Source: Janibacter melonis (GTDB taxonomy: Bacteria > Actinomycetota > Actinomycetes > Actinomycetales > Dermatophilaceae). From it: a stretch of DNA of 64,000 nt. Under the pieces are notes generated by a model that ran no database searches, had not been told where the DNA came from, and saw only the letters and a list, made by a program, of their open reading frames with translations. The stretch lies in contig NZ_JAJBZM010000001.1 of the NCBI RefSeq assembly GCF_020567375.1, forward strand, positions 1,223,935-1,287,934, given 5' to 3'. Of the stretch, positions 48,854 to 59,598 are shown one piece after another. Made by a program: the position numbers and the translations under genes. Numbering within the stretch: position 1 is the first letter of the stretch; each line of letters opens with the position of its first letter.

Positions 48854-49665
48854 CCCAGACCGACACCGACCACGTCCTGCTCGACCTCGCCGACGGGGTC
48901 GCGACGATCACCCTCAACCGGCCCGACCGGCGCAACGCGATGTCGACGGCGATGATCGAGCGCCTCGGCGAGCTGCTCGAGCAGGCCGAGTCCGACCCCG
49001 CGGTCCGCGTCGTCGTCCTCACCGGCGCCGGGCGCGCCTTCTGCGCGGGCGGCGACGTCCAGCAGTTCGACGAGGACGGGGGCGAAGGGGGCGGCGCGAG
49101 CGAGGTCGACGAGGAGGCCGTCGCGGCGCAGATCCGCCACCAGGAGGCCACCGTCGGGCGCATCCACGCCTACGCGAAGCCCGTCATCGCCTCGCTGCCG
49201 GGCGCGGCCGCCGGCGCGGGACTGGGTCTCGCCCTGGCCGCCGACCTGCGCATCGGCACCCCGCGCACCGTCATCGCGACCGCCTTCGCCACCGTCGCGC
49301 TCTCGGGCGACTTCGGGGTCGCGTGGCTGCTCGACCGGCTCGTCGGCCCCGCGCACGCCCGCGAGCTCATGCTGCTCAACCCGCGCCTGGACGCCCAGGC
49401 CTGCTCCGACCTCGGGCTGCTCACCCAGGTCGTGCCCGAGGACGAGCTCGAGGCCGCGACGGCGCAGCTCGCCCGGCGGCTCGCCGACGGGCCGGCGCTC
49501 GCCCTCGCCCACATCCGCAGCAACCTGCGCGAGGTGCCGACCCAGAGCCTCACCGAGGCCATGCGCACCGAGGTGCGCCGGCACAAGGAGACGGGGCTGA
49601 CCGCCGACCACGTCGAGGCGGCCCGCGCCTTCGTCGAGAAGCGTCCCCCCGTCTTCGGGCGCTGA
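48850..49665 (+). CDS. Enoyl-CoA hydratase/isomerase family protein
   Basis: A 271-residue crotonase-fold protein. ITLNRPDRRNAMSTAMIERL, the oxyanion-hole region GAGRAFCAGGDVQQF and GAAAGAGLGLALAADLRIGT are present. The glutamates of a classic hydratase are replaced (TVALSGDFGVAWLLDRLVG), so hydratase activity is uncertain, and an isomerase or other crotonase role is possible. An insert of Gly/Glu (EDGGEGGGASEVDEE) follows the oxyanion loop. It is the last plus-strand gene of the island. Confidence 0.85.
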   Translation: MTQTDTDHVLLDLADGVATITLNRPDRRNAMSTAMIERLGELLEQAESDPAVRVVVLTGAGRAFCAGGDVQQFDEDGGEGGGASEVDEEAVAAQIRHQEATVGRIHAYAKPVIASLPGAAAGAGLGLALAADLRIGTPRTVIATAFATVALSGDFGVAWLLDRLVGPAHARELMLLNPRLDAQACSDLGLLTQVVPEDELEAATAQLARRLADGPALALAHIRSNLREVPTQSLTEAMRTEVRRHKETGLTADHVEAARAFVEKRPPVFGR

Positions 49666-49668
49666 GCC

Positions 49669-50250
49669 TCAGGCCTCGAGGGCGAGCAGGTCGCGCTTGG
49701 CCTGCTCGCCGCCGCGGTAGCGACCGGTGCCCCCGTCGGAGCGCACCACCCGGTGGCAGGGCAGGACGAGCGGCAGCGGGTTCGTCGCGCACGCCGTGCC
49801 GACGGCGCGCACCGCCCGCGGCCGGCCGACGAGGCCGGCGACCTCGCCGTAGGACGCAGTCCGGCCGTACCCGATCCGGGGCAGGGCCGAGACGACCTCG
49901 CCGCGGAAGCCGGTCGCGAGCGAGAGGTCGAGGGCGAGCTCGAAGACCTCGCGCCGCCCGTCGAGGTACTCCTCGACCTGCTGGGCGGCGATGTCGAGAC
50001 GGCCCGGGCTGCGCAGCACCCGGGGACTGACCCGTGTCGCGACGTCGACGAGCACGGCCTCCTCGCCCTCGGTCGCACCGAAGCCGATCCGCACGAGCCC
50101 GCGCGCGGTGGCGGCGAGGACGAGCGGGCCGAGCCGGCTGTCGACGACGCGGTAGGCGACGTCGAGGTCGCCCGTGCGACCGGCGCGGGTGACCAGACGC
50201 GAGTGGAGACGGTCCATCGTCTCGGCGTCGACCTGAGGGGTGGTGCTCAT
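49669..50250 (-). CDS. ogt: Methylated-DNA--protein-cysteine methyltransferase
   Basis: A 193-residue protein with the acceptor cysteine in LPLVLPCHRVVRSDG and the helix-turn-helix region IGYGRTASYGEVAGLVGRPR. It transfers the alkyl group from O6-alkylguanine to itself. An N-terminal extension (RLHSRLVTRAGRTGDLDVAY) precedes the usual domain. ATG 50250 overlaps the sigma-factor stop as ATGA. It is third in a three-gene repair operon. Confidence 0.9.
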   Translation of the reverse strand: MSTTPQVDAETMDRLHSRLVTRAGRTGDLDVAYRVVDSRLGPLVLAATARGLVRIGFGATEGEEAVLVDVATRVSPRVLRSPGRLDIAAQQVEEYLDGRREVFELALDLSLATGFRGEVVSALPRIGYGRTASYGEVAGLVGRPRAVRAVGTACATNPLPLVLPCHRVVRSDGGTGRYRGGEQAKRDLLALEA

Positions 50251-50711
50251 CGGATCTCCTTGGCTCGCAGCGAGCGCAGCCCGTCGGAGGCGGCCCGTCG
50301 GGCCGCGGCCTCGGTGCCGCCGGTGAGAGAGGCGATCTGCGCGAAGGCGAGACCGCCGAGGTAGCGGTAGGTGATGACCTGGCGCTGCTTGGTCGGCAGC
50401 TCCGCGACGTGACGCCACACCCCTTCGTCCCGCGGCTCCACGGGCGGCAGCGCGATCTCGGGCAGCCGCTCGGAGGGCGCCGCCCGGCGGGCCCGGGCGC
50501 GCAGCTGGTCGAGGCACTTGCGGCGGGCGACGACGGTGAGCCAGGCCCGGGGGTCGAGGTCGTCGGGCAGGTCGGGCCAGGCCCGCAGGGCCGCGAGGAA
50601 GGTCTCGCTCCACGCGTCCTCGGCCTCGCTGCCGCCGACGATCGCGGCGCAGACGTGCAGGACGTGGGGGCCGTGCTCGCGCACGACGGCCTCGAAGGGG
50701 GTGGTCGCCAT
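50247..50711 (-). CDS. Small sigma-70 family (ECF-like) protein
   Basis: A 154-residue protein with sigma region 2 (FEAVVREHGPHVLHVCAAIV, then SEAEDAWSETFLAALRAWP and PRAWLTVVARRKCLDQLR) and region 4 (ELPTKQRQVITYRYLGGLAF, ASLTGGTEAAARRAASDGLR). It has no region 1 or 3, as in ECF sigma factors. ATG 50711 lies 2 bases after the upstream alkyltransferase stop, and its stop overlaps ogt. No anti-sigma gene is adjacent. It may control alkylation-damage genes, or it may now work as a DNA-binding accessory to the repair proteins. Confidence 0.82.
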   Translation of the reverse strand: MATTPFEAVVREHGPHVLHVCAAIVGGSEAEDAWSETFLAALRAWPDLPDDLDPRAWLTVVARRKCLDQLRARARRAAPSERLPEIALPPVEPRDEGVWRHVAELPTKQRQVITYRYLGGLAFAQIASLTGGTEAAARRAASDGLRSLRAKEIR

Positions 50712-50713
50712 GG

Positions 50714-51265
50714 TCAGAAGAGTGCCCCACGCGAGGCGGGGCCCGGCTCCTCGAGCTCGAGGAGCGCCCGCTTGCGCTCGATGCCGCCCGCGTACCCGGT
50801 GAGGCTGCCGTCGCTGCCGACGACGCGGTGGCACGGGACGACGACGGAGACCGGGTTGGCCCCGACGGCCCGGCCGACGGGCTGCGCCGAGGTGCCCAGC
50901 CGGGCGGCGATCTGCCCGTAGGTCGTCCGCTCGCCGTAGCCGATCTCGCGCAGCACCGCCCAGACCCTGCGGTAGAAGTCGCCGCCGCGCAGCTCGACCG
51001 GCAGGTCGAAGTCGCGCCGCTCCCCGGCGAGGTACTCCTGCAGCTGGCGCGCCGTCTCGGCGACGAGCGGCTCGCCCGTGCGGCGCGGCCCGAAGGTCGC
51101 GACGTCGGGCAGGGTCCAGTGCCCCGGGAAGTAGATGCCGAGCAGCACGTCGTGCTCGTCCGCGGCGCCGTCGGCGACCGTGCCGACGACGACGGTCAGC
51201 TCGCCGAGACCGGTCCGGACGAGCTCGTGGCGCACCTGCCCCGTCGTGGTCATGGTGGTGATCAT
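50714..51265 (-). CDS. Second methylated-DNA--protein-cysteine methyltransferase
   Basis: A 183-residue protein with the acceptor cysteine in SVVVPCHRVVGSDGSLTGYA and IGYGERTTYGQIAARLGTSA. It is first in the operon, so two paralogous alkyltransferases flank a sigma factor. Start ATG 51265 is preceded by a weak GGGGG; ATG 51253 is the alternative. No Ada-type zinc domain is present. Confidence 0.9.
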   Translation of the reverse strand: MITTMTTTGQVRHELVRTGLGELTVVVGTVADGAADEHDVLLGIYFPGHWTLPDVATFGPRRTGEPLVAETARQLQEYLAGERRDFDLPVELRGGDFYRRVWAVLREIGYGERTTYGQIAARLGTSAQPVGRAVGANPVSVVVPCHRVVGSDGSLTGYAGGIERKRALLELEEPGPASRGALF

Positions 51266-51338
51266 GCCCCCAGGACGTCCGTCCGCCCGGATGTGTGAGA
51301 TCGACCGCGCCCGGGGGCGTCGGCGGGGTCGCCGCGGC

Positions 51339-51344
51339 TAGCGT
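51339..51344 (+). promoter_or_regulatory. Leaderless-type -10 box of the quinone oxidoreductase gene
   Basis: TAGCGT, 8 bases before ATG 51353, with no ribosome-binding site. Confidence 0.4.
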
Positions 51345-51352
51345 CGCGGCCC

Positions 51353-52342
51353 ATGAGCATGCGCGCGTGGCAGGTCGTCCGGCACGGCACCCCGGCGGAG
51401 GCGCTGCACCTCGGCGAGGTGGCCGTGCCCGACCCCGGGCCGGGTCAGGTGCGGGTCGCGGTGCGTGCCGCGGCGGTGAACTTCGCCGACACCCTCCTGT
51501 GCTCGGGCGAGTACCAGGTGCGCCCCGAGCTGCCCTTCGTGCCGGGCCTGGAGGTGTGCGGCGTCGTCACGGCGGTGGGCGAAGGGGTGAGCACCCCCGC
51601 CGTCGGCGACCGCGTCCTCGGCATGACCGCGCTGCCGCACGGGGGCTTCGCCGACGAGGCGCTCATGGACGCGGCGACCGCGTACCCGGCCCCGGCCTCG
51701 CTCACCGACGCCCAGGCGGCAGCCTTCGTCATCAGCCATCACACCGGGTGGCTCGCGCTGCACCGGCGCGCGGCGATCCGACCCGGCGAGCACCTGCTCG
51801 TGCACGCCGCGACCGGCGGTGTCGGGTCAGCCGCGGTCCAGCTCGGGCGGGCGGCCGGCGCGCACGTCATCGGGGTCGTCGGCGGGCCGCAGAAGGCCGA
51901 CCTCGCCCGGCGGGTCGGGTGCGACGTCGTCGTCGACCGGCGCAGCGAGGACGTCGCGGCCGCCGTGCTCGAGGCGACCGGCGGGCACGGCGCCGACGTC
52001 GTCTACGACCCGGTCGGCGGGCCGGCCTTCGAGGCGAGCACGCACTGCGTGGCGCTCGAGGGCAGGATCCTCGTCGTCGGCTTCGCCTCCGGCACGCGCC
52101 AGCAGGCGCGGCTGAACCACGCGCTCGTCAAGGGCTACTCGGTCCTCGGTCTGAACGTCGGTCGCTACCGCGAGGAGCTGCCCGACGTCGTGCGCTCATG
52201 CCACGCCGCGCTCGTCGAGATCGCCGACGCCGGCCACCTCGACCCGCTCGTCGGGACGGCTCACCCCTTCGCCGAGGTGCCGCAGGCGCTCGCCGCGATC
52301 GCCGGCGGCACGACGAGCGGACGCCCCGTCGTCGTGCCCTGA
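51353..52342 (+). CDS. NADPH:quinone oxidoreductase family protein (MDR)
   Basis: A 329-residue zinc-free MDR with AVNFADTLLCSGEYQVRPEL, HAATGGVGSAAVQLGRAAGA, VYDPVGGPAFEAST and GLNVGRYREELPDVV. Relatives reduce quinones with NADPH. It is monocistronic and its stop codon lies 6 bases from the convergent pepN stop codon, with no terminator between them. Confidence 0.87.
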   Translation: MSMRAWQVVRHGTPAEALHLGEVAVPDPGPGQVRVAVRAAAVNFADTLLCSGEYQVRPELPFVPGLEVCGVVTAVGEGVSTPAVGDRVLGMTALPHGGFADEALMDAATAYPAPASLTDAQAAAFVISHHTGWLALHRRAAIRPGEHLLVHAATGGVGSAAVQLGRAAGAHVIGVVGGPQKADLARRVGCDVVVDRRSEDVAAAVLEATGGHGADVVYDPVGGPAFEASTHCVALEGRILVVGFASGTRQQARLNHALVKGYSVLGLNVGRYREELPDVVRSCHAALVEIADAGHLDPLVGTAHPFAEVPQALAAIAGGTTSGRPVVVP

Positions 52343-52348
52343 GCCGGG

Positions 52349-54814
<2,466 letters not shown>

Positions 54815-54841
54815 GGGCCCATCGTGTCAGGCGGGCACGGG

Positions 54842-55471
54842 TCAGGCGGGCGCGCGCGCCACGAGGAGGAAGAGCGGGTACTCGCGCTCGTGGCCCGGCT
54901 CCCCCTTCGTCATCGTCGTCGCGGTGCTCGTCGAGACCTCGACGAAGCCGGCCTCGCGGACCGTCGCCTCGAGCTCGGCGCGCTCGAAGCCGGTGTGACC
55001 GGCGAAGCCCTCGCCGTGGAAGCTGCCGTCCTCGCGGTCGAGGTCGGACACGGCGAGCCACCCGCCGGGCACGGTGAGCTCGCGCAGCGCGCGGAGCACG
55101 GCCGGCACGTCGCTCACGTGGTGCAGGGCCTGGAGGCTGACGACGACGTCGTAGCGCTCGTGCGGCATGGGGTCGGTGAGCAGGTCGAGCCGCACGGCGC
55201 GGACGTCACCGGTGATCTCGCCCGTCGCGACCCGCTCCTGGGTGAGCCGCGTCATGCCCTCGGAGGCGTCGGCGAGGGTGATCGAGGCGACCCGGTCGGC
55301 CAGGGCGCGGCCGAGCAGCCCGGTGCCGGCGCCGTAGTCGAGCAGCCGTTCGTCCCCGCGCAGCGGCACCGCCGTGACGACGGCCTCGGCGACCCGCTGC
55401 GCGCGGGCCACCTTGTCGGGCTGGTCCCACTGCGCGGCCTGCTCGTCGAAGTACGCGCTGTCGTAGCCCAT
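54842..55471 (-). CDS. Class I SAM-dependent methyltransferase
   Basis: A 209-residue protein. LLDYGAGTGLLGRAL is the SAM-binding motif I, followed by ITLADASEGM and DVVVSLQALHHVSDVPAVL. It resembles small-molecule methyltransferases such as the UbiE/arsenite type, but has no conserved cysteines for arsenite. The substrate is unknown. ATG 55471 overlaps the htpX stop by one base. Confidence 0.85.
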   Translation of the reverse strand: MGYDSAYFDEQAAQWDQPDKVARAQRVAEAVVTAVPLRGDERLLDYGAGTGLLGRALADRVASITLADASEGMTRLTQERVATGEITGDVRAVRLDLLTDPMPHERYDVVVSLQALHHVSDVPAVLRALRELTVPGGWLAVSDLDREDGSFHGEGFAGHTGFERAELEATVREAGFVEVSTSTATTMTKGEPGHEREYPLFLLVARAPA

Positions 55472-56337
55472 CAGCGGATGTCGTGCCCGTAGGCCATGGC
55501 CTCGAGCCGCGCGATGCGGTCCTTCATCGGGGGGTGGGTCGCGAAGAAGCGCGAGACGTCGCCGGCGCGGAAGGGGTTGGCGATCATGAGGTGCGAGCTG
55601 CTCTGCAGCTGCGGGGTGGGCTGCAGCGGGGCCTGGGCGACGCCGGACTCGAGCTTCCGCAGCGCGGAGGCGAGTGCGAGAGGGTCGCCGGTGAGGCGCG
55701 CCCCGTCCTCGTCGGCGTCGTACTCGCGGGTGCGGGTGATCGCCATCTGGATGAGCATCGCGGCGAAGGGGGCGAGCAGCGCCATCGCGATCATCGCGAT
55801 CGGGTTGGGCCGGTCCTCGTCGCTGCCGCCCCCGCCGAAGAAGAGGGCGAACTGCGCGACCGAGGAGATGACCCCGGCGAGCGCCGCGGCGACCGAGCCG
55901 GTGAGGATGTCGCGGTTGTACACGTGCATGAGCTCGTGGCCGAGGACACCGCGCAGCTCGCGCTCGTCGAGGAGGTGCAGGATCCCCTCGGTGCAGCACA
56001 CGGCGGCGTTCTTGGGGTTGCGGCCGGTGGCGAAGGCGTTCGGCGCGGCCGTCGGCGAGATGTACAGGCGCGGCATCGGCTGGTTCGCGCGCTGCGAGAG
56101 CTCGGCGACGATGCGGTGCATCTCGGGGGCCTCCTGCGGCGAGACCTGCCGGGCGCGCATCGAGCGGATGGCGATCTTGTCGGAGTTCCAGTACCCGACG
56201 AAGGTCATGACGACGCCGACCATCGCGAAGAGCCAGATGAAGCGGCCGCCCCCGACGAGCCCGCCCATGAGCAGCAGCAGCGCCCAGATCACGCCGAAGA
56301 GGGCGGCGGTCTTCAGCCCGTTGTAGTGCTTGTGCAT
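55471..56337 (-). CDS. htpX: Zinc metalloprotease HtpX
   Basis: A 288-residue membrane protease (M48). The zinc motif is LGHELMHVYNRDI with two helices before it (residues about 10-50) and two after (ALAGVISSVAQFALFFGG and IAMIAMALLAPFAAMLI). It degrades damaged membrane proteins. The C-terminal part has TREYDADEDGA, the third ligand region. No good ribosome-binding site is seen before ATG 56337. Confidence 0.93.
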   Translation of the reverse strand: MHKHYNGLKTAALFGVIWALLLLMGGLVGGGRFIWLFAMVGVVMTFVGYWNSDKIAIRSMRARQVSPQEAPEMHRIVAELSQRANQPMPRLYISPTAAPNAFATGRNPKNAAVCCTEGILHLLDERELRGVLGHELMHVYNRDILTGSVAAALAGVISSVAQFALFFGGGGSDEDRPNPIAMIAMALLAPFAAMLIQMAITRTREYDADEDGARLTGDPLALASALRKLESGVAQAPLQPTPQLQSSSHLMIANPFRAGDVSRFFATHPPMKDRIARLEAMAYGHDIR

Positions 56338-56503
56338 ACCCGGTCAACGCCGCTCGACCGGCGGAAAGTTCCCCGGTCCCCGTCGTCAGGTCACGAGGAG
56401 GTCACGATCGCCGACCGGTGTGGTGGCCCCCCTCGTGCGCCACTACCTTCCGAGCCACGACCGGTCAGCGTGGCCCGGTCGACCCACCGAGAGGTAGATC
56501 ATC

Positions 56504-58027
56504 GTGAGATCAGCACGACAGGCAGCCGTCACCGCGGCCGCCGCGACTGCAGCACTCGCCGTCTCGAGCTTCGCGGCCTCACCGGCCCAGGGCGCGGCGA
56601 ACCCGAACAACTCCGCGAAGATGCGCCAGGCCGTCACCGTCGACGGCGTGATGCGTCATCTCCAGGCCTTCCAGGACATCGCAGACGCCAACGGCGGCAA
56701 CCGCGGCGCCGGCACGTCGGGCTACGAGGCGAGCGGGCGCTACGTGGAGCAGAAGCTCCGCGCGGCCGGCTGGACCACCGAGCGCCAGTACTTCCCCTTC
56801 GTCTACGAGCAGACCCGCAGCACTAGCCTGACGGAGCTCTCGCCCGACGCCCGCACCGTCGAGAACATCCCGATGTCGTACAGCCAGCCCACCCCGGTCG
56901 GCGGCGTGACCGGTCAGCTCGCGGCTCCCTCGGTGGCCACCGGGTGCGTCGTCGGCGACTACGCCGGGGCCGACCTCACGGGCAAGATCGCGGTCGTCAG
57001 CCGCGGCGCCGGGTGCTCCTTCGCGCAGAAGGCGCAGGTCGCCAAGAGCGTCAACGCGAGCGCGATCATCATCTACAACAACACGACGGGCGCGCTCAAC
57101 GGCACGCTCGGCGGGATCGACCCGACGACGGCCCCGGCGACCGGTGTCACCCAGGCCGAGGGCCAGGCGATCCTGGCGAAGATGGCGCGCGGTCCGGTGA
57201 CCATGCGCTTCGTCCTCGACAAGACGATCGAGGAGCGTCAGACCTTCAACGTCATCGCCGAGACCCCGACCGGTCGCGACGACAACGTCGTCATGATGGG
57301 CGCGCACCTCGACAGCGTCGAGGACGGCCCGGGCATCAACGACAACGGCTCCGGCACGGCCGGCGTCCTCGAGACCGCCATCCAGCTCGGCAAGGTCAAC
57401 AAGCTCAACAACAAGGTGCGCGTCGCCTTCTGGGGCGCGGAGGAGCTCGGGCTGCTCGGCTCGACGGAGTACGTCGCCGACCTGCAGGAGAACGACCCTG
57501 CGGAGCTGAAGAACATCGCGACGTACCTCAACTTCGACATGATCGGCTCGCCGAACTACATCATCGGCGTGTACGACGCGGACCAGTCGACCTACCCCGC
57601 GCCGGGCGTCGTGCCTCCGGGCTCGATCGAGACCGAGGACGTCCTCACCGACTACTTCGACAGCGTCAGGCAGCCGTGGGTGGACACCGAGTTCTCGGGC
57701 CGCAGCGACTACAAGGCCTTCATCGACGCGGGCATCCCCGCCTCGGGCCTCTTCACCGGTGCCGACGGCACGAAGACCCCGGCCGAGGTCGAGAAGTTCG
57801 GCGGCACGGCCGGCGTCATCTACGACCCGAACTACCACACGCCCGCCGACGACATCACCAACGTCAACCGGCGCGCGCTCGACATCATGAGCGACGCGAT
57901 CGCGCACTCCGCGATCACGCTCGCCCAGTCGACGGAGAAGATCAACGGCAAGCGCAGCAACGGCAAGTCGGGCAAGCCCGCGAAGCCGGCGCCGAGCGTC
58001 CTGCCGGAGGGTCGCACCGCGGCCTGA
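56504..58027 (+). CDS. Secreted M28 family aminopeptidase with PA domain
   Basis: A 507-residue exported peptidase related to Streptomyces aminopeptidase S. Residues 1-31 are a signal peptide ending ASPAQGA. A PA domain occupies about 140-235. The two-zinc site is His268, Asp280, Glu314, Asp345 and His445, with Glu313 as the general base. The tail is rich in Lys, Gly and Pro. GAGAGG precedes GTG 56504. It is monocistronic and ends at a strong terminator. Confidence 0.92.
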   Translation: MRSARQAAVTAAAATAALAVSSFAASPAQGAANPNNSAKMRQAVTVDGVMRHLQAFQDIADANGGNRGAGTSGYEASGRYVEQKLRAAGWTTERQYFPFVYEQTRSTSLTELSPDARTVENIPMSYSQPTPVGGVTGQLAAPSVATGCVVGDYAGADLTGKIAVVSRGAGCSFAQKAQVAKSVNASAIIIYNNTTGALNGTLGGIDPTTAPATGVTQAEGQAILAKMARGPVTMRFVLDKTIEERQTFNVIAETPTGRDDNVVMMGAHLDSVEDGPGINDNGSGTAGVLETAIQLGKVNKLNNKVRVAFWGAEELGLLGSTEYVADLQENDPAELKNIATYLNFDMIGSPNYIIGVYDADQSTYPAPGVVPPGSIETEDVLTDYFDSVRQPWVDTEFSGRSDYKAFIDAGIPASGLFTGADGTKTPAEVEKFGGTAGVIYDPNYHTPADDITNVNRRALDIMSDAIAHSAITLAQSTEKINGKRSNGKSGKPAKPAPSVLPEGRTAA

Positions 58028-58049
58028 CCGCGCACGACCCAGCACGCGC

Positions 58050-58079
58050 GACGCCCCGGGCCAGGTGGCCCGGGGCGTC
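58050..58079. terminator. Bidirectional terminator between the M28 gene and nuoN
   Basis: A perfect 13-bp stem GACGCCCCGGGCC / GGCCCGGGGCGTC with an AGGT loop between convergent genes. Confidence 0.88.
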
Positions 58080-58095
58080 GTCGTGCGTGGGGTGG

Positions 58096-59598
58096 CTAGA
58101 GAAGCAGCGCGGGGGCGAGCGAGGTGACGACGACGAGCGCCGCCGCGACGAGCGCGACGACCGGCGCGGCACCGCGCCGGCCGGTGACGACCTCGACCGC
58201 GTCGTCACCGAGGTCGTCGGCGAGGTCGCTCCCTGCGCCGTCGGACCGCACGAGAGCGGTCGGCACCGGACGAAGGGCGACCGCGAGCCAGCGCAGGTAG
58301 ACGGCCAGGGCGACCACGGCACCGACGACGGCCGCGCCCGCGAGCCACCAGGACCCGGCTGTGACGACGGCGTCGAGGACGACGACCTTCGCGAGCAGGC
58401 CGACGAGCGCGGGCGGCAGACCGGCGAGGGCGAGCAGCCCGGCGGCGAGGGAGAGACCGACGAGGGGGTCGCGGCGCAGCAGGCCCGTGTGGTCGACGAG
58501 ACGGGTGCCCGTGGCGGCGACCGCGGCGAGGACGGCGACGACCGCGACGACGTAGACGGCGAGGTACCCCGCCGCCGGGGCGCTCCCGCCGACCGACGCG
58601 GCGGCGGCGACCCACCCGCCCTGGGTGACGCCGGACCACGCGACGAGGCGCAGGAGGTCGTCCTGGCGCCAGGCCATGACGGCGCCGAGCACGAGGCTCA
58701 CCGCGGCGAGCACGCCGAGGGCCAGGCGCGGGCCGGGCAGGTCCGCCCGTCCGACCGCCTCGACGACGACGAGGATCGCGCCGAGACCACCGGTCACGGA
58801 GACCCCGGCGAGCGCGGTCGCGACAGCGGGTCCGCCACGCTCGTAGGACAGCGGCGCCCACAGGTGCACGGGCACGAGCGCGAGCTTGAAGCCGGCGGCG
58901 AGGACGAGCAGCACGCTCGCCGCCGTGAGCGCGGCGCGCTGGGGCTCGGCGAGAGCGCCGAGCGCCGTCCCGTCGGTGGTCGTGCCGTCGAGGAGCAGGG
59001 TGCCGGTGCTCACGACCCACAGACCGGCACCCAGCGCCGCGAGGGCGAAGGACAGGACCGCGGTGACGAGCAGGTCGAGCGCCGCCGAGCCGCGCGCTCG
59101 CACGGAGCGCAGGGCGAGGACGGCGACGAAGGGGAGGGTGGCGAGCTCGAGACCGACGAGCCAGCTGCCGAGGTCGCGGGCCCCGAGGGTGACGGCCGCA
59201 CCGGCGGCGCCGGCGAGCACCCCGGCGACGACCGCGACGTCGTCGCTCGCGTCGTCGCTCAGGCTGTCCCTCGCCCCCCGCGCTGCCAGCAGGAGCGCGA
59301 GCGCGGCTCCGGCGGCGAGCAGGGTCACCGCCTGGAGGGTGCTCCCCGTCGGGCTGACGTCGACGAGGCACGTGCTGCCGGCAGCGCTCGCGCCCGGCGG
59401 CGGGCAGAGGCTGCGGGCGTCGTCGGTGAGCCGGCCCACGACGGCGCCCGCGACCCCGACGAGCAGACCGAGGCCAGCGACCGCGCCGAGCGGGCCGCGA
59501 CGGCCGGGCAGGACGAGGTCGACGACGAGGACGAGGACGGCGGCCAGCGCCGGCCCGAGGACCGGCAGGAGGGGCAGCCAGGAGATCTCGACGCTCAT
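58096..59598 (-). CDS. nuoN: NADH-quinone oxidoreductase subunit N
   Basis: A 500-residue proton-channel subunit of complex I with about 14 helices. GFKLALVPVHLWAPLSYERG holds the key lysine of the antiporter-like fold, and LAALGAGLWVVSTGTLLL belongs to its first half. ATG 59598 overlaps the nuoM stop as ATGA. It is the last gene of the nuo operon. Its N-terminal half is less conserved, with a LCPPPGASAAGSTCL loop carrying two cysteines. Confidence 0.93.
   Translation of the reverse strand: MSVEISWLPLLPVLGPALAAVLVLVVDLVLPGRRGPLGAVAGLGLLVGVAGAVVGRLTDDARSLCPPPGASAAGSTCLVDVSPTGSTLQAVTLLAAGAALALLLAARGARDSLSDDASDDVAVVAGVLAGAAGAAVTLGARDLGSWLVGLELATLPFVAVLALRSVRARGSAALDLLVTAVLSFALAALGAGLWVVSTGTLLLDGTTTDGTALGALAEPQRAALTAASVLLVLAAGFKLALVPVHLWAPLSYERGGPAVATALAGVSVTGGLGAILVVVEAVGRADLPGPRLALGVLAAVSLVLGAVMAWRQDDLLRLVAWSGVTQGGWVAAAASVGGSAPAAGYLAVYVVAVVAVLAAVAATGTRLVDHTGLLRRDPLVGLSLAAGLLALAGLPPALVGLLAKVVVLDAVVTAGSWWLAGAAVVGAVVALAVYLRWLAVALRPVPTALVRSDGAGSDLADDLGDDAVEVVTGRRGAAPVVALVAAALVVVTSLAPALLL

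Noticed and set aside
25146-49665. A horizontally acquired genomic island
   Set aside because: There is no integrase, tRNA-flanking repeat or clear change in base composition; the block looks native in GC content and codon use.
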